Source of the DNA: an uncultured Eubacteriales bacterium
GTDB taxonomy: Bacteria; Bacillota; Clostridia; Oscillospirales; Acutalibacteraceae
Assembly: GCA_934725425.1 (NCBI GenBank)
Contig: CAKVAX010000001.1
Location: 248,001 to 312,000 of the forward strand
Length of the DNA stretch: 64,000 nt
Direction: 5' to 3'
The notes below the pieces were generated by a model. That model made no database searches. It saw only the letters and a list, made by a program, of their open reading frames with translations, and was not told the origin of the DNA. Positions within the stretch are counted from its first letter, which is position 1. Each line of letters opens with the position of its first letter. Of this stretch, positions 32,970 to 40,253 are shown piece after piece. Made by a program: the position numbers and the translations under genes.

Positions 32970-34349
32970 CTACTTTGAAATCTTAAATTTTTGAGCCTTA
33001 GTGCCATTAAAGTTCCAAACGTGAATATTAGTTCCTTCGCGTGTGTCAGCACAACTGACATCTAAATACAGTCCATTACACTTTGAAACTATGTAGTAGT
33101 AGCCGTTACCAGCTCTCTTAATTAACCATTTTTGAGCATTAGTGTTATTCTTTTGATATTGCCAAACATTTGCTCCACATCTGTTTTCTGCTCCTGCAAC
33201 ATCCAATACTTTTCCCGAGCAGCATGCTTCAAGTTCATAGTATCCTTCGCCTACATAGTTGATTTTGAATTTTTGTGCATCTGTATTGTTTTTAGTCCAA
33301 AGTTGAAGATTTGCCTCATCCTCACAACTTGCGCCTGCTATATCCAATGCCTTATTTTCATCCAGTGCACTCGAAATTTTATATGTTCCATTCGAAATTA
33401 CAGGAGTTCCGTAAATTTTTTTCTCAGTAATTTTGCGGTATTTATCCCATTCATCATAAAATCTGCAATTACATCCATTCCAAGGCTTACTACTGCCTGC
33501 ATAATGAATTATAGCCGGATCAGTACGAGCTCTTTTCCACTCTTGATTATTATAAATACCTCGGGAATCATTAATAAACATCATGAATTCTATTGCGTTA
33601 TATTCCGGGCTTATAAATTTAATTTTATCGTAGCACGTTGCGTTCAATACGTCTTGATCGTTATAATTTAATTTTCTTGGTTCAAGTTTCGGAATAAAAT
33701 CATTAAATTTCTTTTCCATGTTATCTTCTCTTATCTTTTTAAGATTCATAACAAGAATTCCTGCATTTATGTATTGTTTTGTACTCTTAACGCCAAGTTT
33801 GTAGGCATAGTCACTTCCTCCGTACATCTGATGATAAACGTCTTTGACTGCACCTATATACTTACCTTTAAGATCCGTATTGTACATGTCCCATAAGTCT
33901 TTTCTTACAATAATATCTCCGTCAAGGTAGAGTATTTTATCATAATCACTTAAAATGCTCGGTAAAAGCAACCTATAATATGTAGCTTTAGTAATATGAC
34001 TCGAAACGATATACGTACTGTCAAATGAGTTTTTCATATCGATCAGTTCTACAGAACACCCCTTATAAATACGTTTAAGTTTGGTTAGTCTATTGCGATT
34101 TTCTCTACTGACTTGTCCAGAAATCATAATATGAAAATCAAGGTGTGTACTTTCCTTTTTGTTTTCAAGCATAGATACCATAGCCACAATGGTCGGATAA
34201 ACATAGTTATTGTCTGTTGCCATCGCAATTGGGATTTTGTTAACTTCGGTATCTTTGGCTTCCGCTCTAAAGCTAGTCGTAATAATTGTCAGTAAAGTCA
34301 TTACTAGAAGAAAAATAGTACCCATAAGTTTCTGGAACACGTTTCTCAC
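32970..34349 (-). CDS. Exported GT8 glycosyltransferase fused to a ricin-type lectin domain
   Basis: 459 aa from GTG 34349 behind AAAGGGG. Residues 1-31 are a signal peptide (long hydrophobic core, RAEA cleavage site). Residues 38-315 are a GT-A glycosyltransferase of family GT8: start strand PIAMATDNNY, metal-binding D143-G-D145 in YLDGD, NAGILVMNL at 195-203, NYNDQDVLN, and the closing HYAGSSKPW at 282-290, so catalytic residues look complete. Residues 318-459 form a beta-trefoil of three repeats, each with an LD(I/V) strand and a closing AQKF or AQKW. GT8 enzymes need UDP-sugars, which are absent outside cells, so delivery into a host cell or a lectin-guided toxin-like role is conceivable. 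That role is inference. Confidence 0.85.
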   Translation of the reverse strand: MRNVFQKLMGTIFLLVMTLLTIITTSFRAEAKDTEVNKIPIAMATDNNYVYPTIVAMVSMLENKKESTHLDFHIMISGQVSRENRNRLTKLKRIYKGCSVELIDMKNSFDSTYIVSSHITKATYYRLLLPSILSDYDKILYLDGDIIVRKDLWDMYNTDLKGKYIGAVKDVYHQMYGGSDYAYKLGVKSTKQYINAGILVMNLKKIREDNMEKKFNDFIPKLEPRKLNYNDQDVLNATCYDKIKFISPEYNAIEFMMFINDSRGIYNNQEWKRARTDPAIIHYAGSSKPWNGCNCRFYDEWDKYRKITEKKIYGTPVISNGTYKISSALDENKALDIAGASCEDEANLQLWTKNNTDAQKFKINYVGEGYYELEACCSGKVLDVAGAENRCGANVWQYQKNNTNAQKWLIKRAGNGYYYIVSKCNGLYLDVSCADTREGTNIHVWNFNGTKAQKFKISK

Positions 34350-34609
34350 TTAAAATTTCCCCTTTATCAAAAAATTATAAAAGATGTCTGAAGTTAAACA
34401 TATCAAAGTTAGATAATCAAAAAACGCATACCCATCAATACTAGTTTTGATATTTTATAAAAACGTAACCCCCTTATTAAATTTATTTGTATCACTTTGA
34501 TATATTAATTTTAACATCTCTAAAGATTATATAATGATATTAAATAAAAATTCAATATCAATTTCGTAAAAATAAGTTAGTCATTTTAATTATTTGTGAC
34601 ATAAAAATA
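34350..34609. other. Long leader and control region of the GT8-lectin gene
   Basis: No gene is visible. On the minus strand the region holds the promoter at 34526-34555 and a leader of roughly 170 nt. ATATCAAAGT at 34400-34409 and ACTTTGATAT at 34494-34503 form an exact 10-bp inverted repeat 84 bp apart, and a further TTTGATAT lies at about 34446. These could be operator pairs. Confidence 0.5.
34526..34555 (-). promoter_or_regulatory. Promoter of the exported GT8-lectin gene
   Basis: Minus strand: TTGAAT (complement of 34550-34555), an 18-bp spacer and perfect TATAAT (complement of 34526-34531). Confidence 0.55.
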
Positions 34610-34655
34610 TAAAAAAATAATAGACCCTCTCGGCTAAAATGCTTGAAGGTCTATT
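34610..34655 (-). terminator. Terminator after the asparaginase gene
   Basis: AATAGACC at 34619-34626 pairs with GGTCTATT at 34648-34655. On the minus strand it is followed by ATTATTTTTTTA. Confidence 0.75.
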
Positions 34656-34690
34656 GAATTATTCTACAGTTTTTATTTATAAATTATAGA

Positions 34691-35686
34691 TTAGTATCTA
34701 TTGAATATGCTTTGAAGTTCGGATAAATCTTTTGTTTTCATCAAAGCCAACATCAAAAGGATTCTGGCTTTCTGAGGCGACAAATTATTTGCGTAAATTC
34801 CCTGGTCTTTTACTTCTTCGTCAGAGTAAGTAACAAGCCCGTTACATATACGAGAACTTCTTACAACAGGAATACCGCTGTCTAATATCTCTTTTATTTT
34901 TTCGTTCCATTCAGTGCTACAACCGCCACTGCCTGCACCGCCCAATACTATGCCGTCTGAATTTTTTGAAATACAATCCAAAATTTTAACATTGTCACCG
35001 AGATAAAAATTCACAACCTCTACGGACGGAATTTCGCTTTCTTCATCAATTTTAAATTCACTGTTTTTTGTATGATTTTTGACAGTGCTGTTGTAAAAAA
35101 ATGCAGCGTCATCGCGCATATATCCGAGTGAACCCAAATCTTTATGGTTAAACGCTTCAGTTTTGAAGGTGTTTACTTTTATTATGTCTCTTGCGCCATA
35201 AATAGCGTCAGCAAAAACCACGAGCACTCCCTTGCCTACTGCTTCGTCGCTTCGTGCAAGAGCTACTGCTTGATAAAGGTTAAACGGTCCGTCCGCACTT
35301 ATGGCGGTGCTGGGACGCATGGAGCCGGTTATTACGATTGGTTTATCTGTGTGAACAGTTAGATTTAAAAAATATGCAGTTTCTTCCAATGTATCAGTTC
35401 CGTGAGTAATTACAAATCCGTCCACATCATCTTTTTTGGACATTTCTTCTATGTAACAAGCAAGCTTTTTCAATTTCGGTATATCCATATCGCAACTGTC
35501 TACACTAAACAACTCCACGGACTTAACGTCTGCCAAGTCTCCTATACAGGGGATTTCGTCTACAAGTTTATCAACTTTTATCTGAGCGGAACTGTATCCT
35601 GTGGTTTTTCCTTCATCACCTGTTCCTGCAATCGTTCCTCCAGTCCCTATAACAAGTATTTTTTTCATGTTTTTTGTCTCTTTCAT
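34691..35686 (-). CDS. ansA: Asparaginase
   Basis: 331 aa. It hydrolyses asparagine to aspartate and ammonia. Both catalytic signatures are present: the first Thr in GTGGTIAGTG (about 13-22) and the second in THGTDTLEETAYF (about 95-107), with a Lys-containing SADGPFNLYQA strand. There is no signal peptide, so it is cytosolic; the sequence pattern is closer to type II enzymes, which are often exported. The start is either ATG 35686 or ATG 35668 (KETKNMKK), both with weak SDs. It is a single-gene unit with its own terminator, divergent from ddl. Confidence 0.93.
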   Translation of the reverse strand: MKETKNMKKILVIGTGGTIAGTGDEGKTTGYSSAQIKVDKLVDEIPCIGDLADVKSVELFSVDSCDMDIPKLKKLACYIEEMSKKDDVDGFVITHGTDTLEETAYFLNLTVHTDKPIVITGSMRPSTAISADGPFNLYQAVALARSDEAVGKGVLVVFADAIYGARDIIKVNTFKTEAFNHKDLGSLGYMRDDAAFFYNSTVKNHTKNSEFKIDEESEIPSVEVVNFYLGDNVKILDCISKNSDGIVLGGAGSGGCSTEWNEKIKEILDSGIPVVRSSRICNGLVTYSDEEVKDQGIYANNLSPQKARILLMLALMKTKDLSELQSIFNRY

Positions 35687-36001
35687 ACGCCAACCTATCC
35701 CCTAATAAAATTTATGTGTTGTACCTATGTACGGTTTTTAGGTATCATAATTTTGATACTATGGCTCTATACTACCCTAATCAAAAAATTAAATCAATAT
35801 GTTAAAATGCAACAATTATTTTGTCGAAAAAAATCTTTTTTGATAATTTTCCTGAAATGTTCCAAATATCTAAAAAATAATTAAATTTATCTGAAACTTC
35901 ACTTCGGTTAATGTTATAATATACTGTAATATATTACTAATAAAAAATATTCAGCATATAATTAAATATTACAAAAAACAACTTATGAGGTGGTTTTTAA
36001 A
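35687..36001. other. Divergent intergenic region ansA / ddl
   Basis: 315 bp without a gene. It contains an extended -10 (TGTTATAAT at 35912-35920) for ddl. Nearer ansA there is a nested pair of inverted repeats: TACCTA/TAGGTA at 35722-35744 and GTATCA/TGATAC at 35742-35759. These look like regulator sites, but no factor can be named. Confidence 0.5.
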
Positions 36002-37051
36002 ATGGCAAAACTCAGTATAGCTATAATATTCGGCGGAAAATCTTCGGAACATGATGTTTCAATCTCTTCAGCGGCAACTATTGCAAGTAATATCTCAGAT
36101 AAACATGATGTACATTATTTATACATAACAAAAGAGGGTCAATGGTATCTCCTTAATGATATAAACCCGGAAAAAAGCACTCAAAAAATCCCTGCTATAA
36201 TTTCTCCGGATTCCCTATCAAAAGGTATTCTGGTTATGAAAGAAAAAAATACGGAATTTATCAAATTAGATGCTGTAATTCCTGTTCTTCACGGTAAAAA
36301 CGGCGAAGACGGAAGCTTACAAGGACTTTTACAGCTTGCAGGCATTCCAACAGTAGGATGCGATGTAACTTCGGCATCGGCGTGTATGGATAAAGTAATA
36401 ACAAATTCCGTGCTTATGTATTCAGGAATTAAAAAAGCAAATTTTGACTGGATTTACGATTATGAACTTGAAGAAAATCCGGAAGAATGTGTTAAAAAGA
36501 TAGAGGAAAAATTAAAATCATATCCGATGTTCGTAAAACCCGCAAAAGCTGGTTCTTCGGTAGGTATAACCAAAGTTAAAAACAGAGAAGAACTTTTAGA
36601 AGGACTTAAAATTGCGGCAAAAGAAGATGAAAAAATTCTGATTGAAGAATCAATAATCGGCAAAGAAGTAGAGTGCGCTGTACTAGGTAATGACAAATTA
36701 ATAGCCTCAACGGTTGGAGAAATTATCCCTTCGGGAGACTTTTATGACTATGAATCAAAGTATATTTCGGGTACTTCAAGACTGTGTATTCCTGCAAATA
36801 TTTCGGAAAATACTATTGAAAAAATACGAAAAGAAGCGCTAAAAGCTTATAAGGTAATGGGGTGCAAAGGACTTTCCAGAATAGATTTCTTTGTTCAAGA
36901 AGGAACTCAAGAAATATTTTTAAATGAAATAAACACTTTCCCCGGATTTACTGAAATTAGCATGTATCCGAAATTAATGGAAGAAAAAGGAATAAAAATT
37001 CCTGAACTTATAGATAGACTCATAAAGTTGGCTTTGGAAAATAATCAATAA
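36002..37051 (+). CDS. ddl: D-alanine--D-alanine ligase
   Basis: 349 aa from ATG 36002, 8 nt after GAGGTGG (the upstream GTG 35990 lies inside that SD). ATP-grasp enzyme that makes the D-Ala-D-Ala end of the peptidoglycan stem. Signatures: IIFGGKSSEHDVSI at the N-terminus, HGKNGEDGSLQGLLQLAGIPTVG, KPAKAGSSVGITKV, and the metal-binding FLNEINTFPGFT at the end. The Phe/Leu pattern gives no sign of a D-Ala-D-lactate type, but I cannot exclude it. First of a ddl-murI cell-wall pair. Confidence 0.96.
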   Translation: MAKLSIAIIFGGKSSEHDVSISSAATIASNISDKHDVHYLYITKEGQWYLLNDINPEKSTQKIPAIISPDSLSKGILVMKEKNTEFIKLDAVIPVLHGKNGEDGSLQGLLQLAGIPTVGCDVTSASACMDKVITNSVLMYSGIKKANFDWIYDYELEENPEECVKKIEEKLKSYPMFVKPAKAGSSVGITKVKNREELLEGLKIAAKEDEKILIEESIIGKEVECAVLGNDKLIASTVGEIIPSGDFYDYESKYISGTSRLCIPANISENTIEKIRKEALKAYKVMGCKGLSRIDFFVQEGTQEIFLNEINTFPGFTEISMYPKLMEEKGIKIPELIDRLIKLALENNQ

Positions 37052-37070
37052 TTATAAAGGTAGTGTAAAT

Positions 37071-37883
37071 TTGAGTAGTGATATTAAAAATTCTCCCATA
37101 GGGATTTTTGATTCCGGCCTCGGCGGCCTTACAGCTGTAAAAGTTCTGAAAAAATTAATGCCTCATGAAGACATAATATATTTCGGCGACACGGCAAGAG
37201 CTCCTTACGGCCCAAAAAGTAAAGAAAAAATAATAGAATATGCGTCTCAGAGCATAAAATTTTTAAAATCATTCAAAGTAAAAGCAATAGTTGCAGCCTG
37301 CGGCACTGTCAGCTCCTATATTGATGAATCTTCGGAGCTTAAAGATTTATACGGAGTTATAAATCCAACGTGCGAAGCAGCAGTAAATTCTTCGCACAAT
37401 ATGAAAATCGGAGTTATGGGCACCTCTGCTACAGTTAAAAGTAATTCATATCTTAAAAAAATACATAGTTTAAGTCCCGCGGCCAAAGTTTTTCAAGTTG
37501 CATGTCCATTGCTTGTTCCTATAATAGAAAGCGGAAAAATAAACGCCTCAAAAACTCAACTTCTTGAAATTTTAAAGAATTACACAGAAAATCTCATTTA
37601 TAATGATATCGACACTTTGATACTCGGATGTACGCATTATCCTATAATAGAAAATATTATTTCTGAAGTCATAGGTAAAAATATAACTATAATAAATTCA
37701 GGAGCCGAAACAGCTAAGAATTTAAAAAATATATTAAGTGCTCAAAACTTAAAATCAAATAAAAAAGATTTAGGAAAATGCAGTTTTTATGTGAGCGGAG
37801 ATGCCAATAAATTTTCTGAAACCGCAAAGCTTTTTTTGAACTGCGATATAAAAGATAATGTTCATAAAATTGACTCATTTTAA
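37071..37883 (+). CDS. murI: Glutamate racemase
   Basis: 270 aa beginning with TTG 37071 behind AAAGGTAG. It supplies D-glutamate for peptidoglycan. IGIFDSGLGGLTAVK at the N-terminus, YFGDTARAPYG, the first catalytic Cys in AACGTVSS (a variant of the CNTA motif seen in clostridia) and the second in LGCTHYPII are all present. It is 19 bp after ddl, so two adjacent steps of cell-wall precursor supply are co-expressed. Cytosolic. Confidence 0.95.
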   Translation: MSSDIKNSPIGIFDSGLGGLTAVKVLKKLMPHEDIIYFGDTARAPYGPKSKEKIIEYASQSIKFLKSFKVKAIVAACGTVSSYIDESSELKDLYGVINPTCEAAVNSSHNMKIGVMGTSATVKSNSYLKKIHSLSPAAKVFQVACPLLVPIIESGKINASKTQLLEILKNYTENLIYNDIDTLILGCTHYPIIENIISEVIGKNITIINSGAETAKNLKNILSAQNLKSNKKDLGKCSFYVSGDANKFSETAKLFLNCDIKDNVHKIDSF

Positions 37884-37915
37884 AGCTACTATCAAAAAAT
37901 TCAAAGCTAAAGGAG

Positions 37916-38377
37916 ATGTTTAAAATAAAAGAAGATTATATTGTAAATATCACTTCCAAGCATATTGTGGAAGATGATGAAGATGAATTAAATTTAATAA
38001 CTTTCGGAACCTTCAAAGAAAAGGGAAACAAAAAATACATAGTTTACAAGGAATATGACGAAAACTTCCCCGATAAATTCAAAATATGTATAATAAAAAT
38101 AGACAACGAAAACATGGTAACACTAATAAAAAACGATATAGCTCAAACGAGACTTATTTTGGAAAAAGGTAAGCGTCATTACAGCCCGTATTATACTGAT
38201 GTGGGAAGCATGACGCTTGGTGTGTTTACAAATTACGTGGATTTCAAAAATTACGAAGATAAAGTTATTTTAAGCTTAAAATACTCTCTGGAATTTAATT
38301 CCAGCCTTATGAGCATTAACGAAATTAAAATAGTAGCTACCAAAAAGCCAGAAGAAAATACAAATGCAAGTGTATAA
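37916..38377 (+). CDS. DUF1934 domain protein
   Basis: 153 aa, beta-rich and lipocalin-like, of the DUF1934 (YwiB) family. Motifs include KYIVYKEYDENF and HYSPYYTDVGSMTLGVFTNYVDFKNYEDKVILSLKYSLEFN. Function is unknown; the family often sits next to argS or murI in clostridia. The listed ATG 37916 directly touches AGGAG (37911-37915), too close for normal initiation, while in-frame ATA 37925 is 9 nt away, the same spacing as the ATG of argS. A partial second copy of its 3' end follows at 38437. Confidence 0.88.
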   Translation: MFKIKEDYIVNITSKHIVEDDEDELNLITFGTFKEKGNKKYIVYKEYDENFPDKFKICIIKIDNENMVTLIKNDIAQTRLILEKGKRHYSPYYTDVGSMTLGVFTNYVDFKNYEDKVILSLKYSLEFNSSLMSINEIKIVATKKPEENTNASV

Positions 38378-38392
38378 AACATAACACTTTGC

Positions 38393-38420
38393 TTGAAAAA
38401 TCCACTAAAATCCGTATAAT
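38393..38420 (+). promoter_or_regulatory. Promoter of argS
   Basis: TTGAAA at 38393-38398, a 16-bp spacer, TATAAT at 38415-38420, in the gap between DUF1934 and argS. Confidence 0.65.
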
Positions 38421-38436
38421 AAAAAGGAACAATTAG

Positions 38437-38514
38437 AGCCGTACAGTAATTAATAAAATTAAAATAGCGGCTACTGAAAAGTCAAAAGGAGATGTCAAAA
38501 ATGCAACTATATAA
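38437..38514 (+). pseudogene. Remnant of a second DUF1934 3' end
   Basis: In the frame ending at TAA 38512-38514 the sequence reads INKIKIAATEKSKGDVKNAT plus a final I. This lines up with the DUF1934 C-terminus INEIKIVATKKPEENT-NASV and stops at the same place. At DNA level 38331-38364 and 38455-38488 share 27 of 34 bases, and all seven differences are transitions. A stop (TAG 38434-38436) lies just upstream, so only about 25 codons remain. The fragment contains the argS SD and start codon in another frame. Confidence 0.7.
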
Positions 38515-40207
38515 TTTGCAAAGCACAATGCTTTACTTAAAAAATTCAATAAAAAATGCAATTTCACTTGCTTTAAAAAATAAAGATTTACCCGAAGAAA
38601 ATATTCCGGAATTTGATATCGAAATTCCTGCAGAACGCAGCCATGGGGATTTATCCGCAAATGTAGCATTAATGTCAACCAAAACGTTTAAAATGCCACC
38701 CAGAAAAATAGCTGAGATTATACTGAATAACTTGGAGCTGGATAATAATTTAATATTAAAATCCGAAATAGCAGGACCCGGGTTTTTAAATTTCTTTCTT
38801 AATGAAAAATTTTTCGAAAACACAATTAAAGAAATAATAAAATACGGAAAAAATTATGGGTCTTCCGATTTCGGAAAAGGAAAAAGAATAATGGTGGAAT
38901 TCGTTTCTGCTAACCCCACAGGGCCGATGCACATGGGAAATGCAAGGCTCGGAGCTTTGGGAGATTGTTTGGCAGCCATATTGGACAAGGTTGGATATTA
39001 TGCCTATAAAGAATTTTATGTAAACGATGCCGGCAATCAAATAGAAAAATTTGGGTTATCTTTGGATGTGAGATACAGACAAATTTGTAACGGAAAAGAT
39101 AGCGTAGAAATGCCCGAGGAATGTTATCAGGGCCAAGATATTACTGACCTTGCACAAGAATTTTTTGACATTCACGGCAAAAAATATATTGATGAGAGCT
39201 TTGACGTAAGAAAAAAAATGCTCATAGATTTTGCGCTTCCTAAGAATATAGATCGCATGAAAAAAGACATGGAGAAATATAAAATTATTTATGATAATTG
39301 GTTTTATGAAAGCAAGCTCCATAATGACAACGAAGTAACCGAGATAATAAATATCTTGAAAAACAACGGCTATACCTATGAAAAAGACGGGTGCTTGTGG
39401 TATAAATCCACTGAATTCGGTTCGGAAAAAGATGATGTATTAGTAAGAACCAACGGGATACCCACATATTTTGCAGCTGATATTGCCTATCATTATAATA
39501 AATTTATTACCAGAAAATTTGATACATGCATTGACATATGGGGCGCTGATCACCACGGTCATGTCGAAAGAATGAAAGGCGCGATGGAAGCTCTTGGAAT
39601 TGACAGGAACAGACTTCACGTTATTTTAGTGCAAATGGTCAGGTTATTAAAAAATGGCGAGATTGTAAGAATGAGCAAAAGGACAGGAAAAGCGATCCAA
39701 CTGTCGGATTTACTGGATGAAGTCAGCGCAGATTCCGCAAGATTTATATTCAATACTCACGAATCCGGCTCCGGAATGGATTTTGATCTTGATTTGGCCG
39801 TTAAACAAGACTCTCAAAACCCGGTTTACTATGTTCAATATGCTCACGCGAGAATTTGCAGTATATTTAAAAAATTAGATAAGAATATAAAAGACCTGTA
39901 TTCAAATTCTCAAAATCCTGATTTATCGTGTTTGACACAAGAAATTGAGAAAAAACTTATATTCTACATGGCAACATATCCTCAAGAACTTATAAAATCC
40001 GCCGAAAATTATGACCCGACGAAAATAACAAGATATGTAATAAATTTAGCAACTTTATTTCATAAATTTTATTCTTCGTGCAAAATAGTATCCGATGATT
40101 CTAAATTAACTATAGCGCGTTTATATATCTGCGAAAGCGTAAGAATTATTTTAAAATCAGTTCTGGAACTCATGAAAGTAGAAGCTCCTGAAGCTATGAA
40201 TTCTTAA
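38501..40207 (+). CDS. argS: Arginyl-tRNA synthetase
   Basis: 568 aa from ATG 38501, 9 nt after AGGAG (38487-38491); ATG 38492 touches the SD and is unlikely. Class Ia synthetase: N-terminal Arg-specific domain, HIGH-type motif in SANPTGPMHMGNARLGALGD, ADIAYH and WGADHHGHVERM strands, the KMSK-like VRMSKRTGK, and the C-terminal anticodon-binding helices with YVQYAHARICSI. There is a dedicated promoter upstream and a strong terminator after. Its SD and start lie within a relic of a DUF1934 gene end. Confidence 0.96.
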   Translation: MQLYNLQSTMLYLKNSIKNAISLALKNKDLPEENIPEFDIEIPAERSHGDLSANVALMSTKTFKMPPRKIAEIILNNLELDNNLILKSEIAGPGFLNFFLNEKFFENTIKEIIKYGKNYGSSDFGKGKRIMVEFVSANPTGPMHMGNARLGALGDCLAAILDKVGYYAYKEFYVNDAGNQIEKFGLSLDVRYRQICNGKDSVEMPEECYQGQDITDLAQEFFDIHGKKYIDESFDVRKKMLIDFALPKNIDRMKKDMEKYKIIYDNWFYESKLHNDNEVTEIINILKNNGYTYEKDGCLWYKSTEFGSEKDDVLVRTNGIPTYFAADIAYHYNKFITRKFDTCIDIWGADHHGHVERMKGAMEALGIDRNRLHVILVQMVRLLKNGEIVRMSKRTGKAIQLSDLLDEVSADSARFIFNTHESGSGMDFDLDLAVKQDSQNPVYYVQYAHARICSIFKKLDKNIKDLYSNSQNPDLSCLTQEIEKKLIFYMATYPQELIKSAENYDPTKITRYVINLATLFHKFYSSCKIVSDDSKLTIARLYICESVRIILKSVLELMKVEAPEAMNS

Positions 40208-40247
40208 AAAAATACACCGTTCTATATTTAGAACGGTGTATTTTTAT
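40206..40247. terminator. Bidirectional terminator
   Basis: Perfect 13-bp stem ATACACCGTTCTA (40212-40224) with its complement at 40229-40241, loop TATT, an A-run on the left and a T-run on the right. It separates argS from the convergent surface-protein gene. Confidence 0.95.
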
Positions 40248-40253
40248 TATTTA

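Noticed and set aside
33132..33671. 179-codon frame opposite the GT8-lectin gene
   Set aside because: Antisense shadow; the opposite strand has clear GT8 and beta-trefoil motifs.
38378..38500. T-box leader before argS
   Set aside because: No T-box sequence or specifier structure; the gap contains a promoter and a DUF1934 relic.
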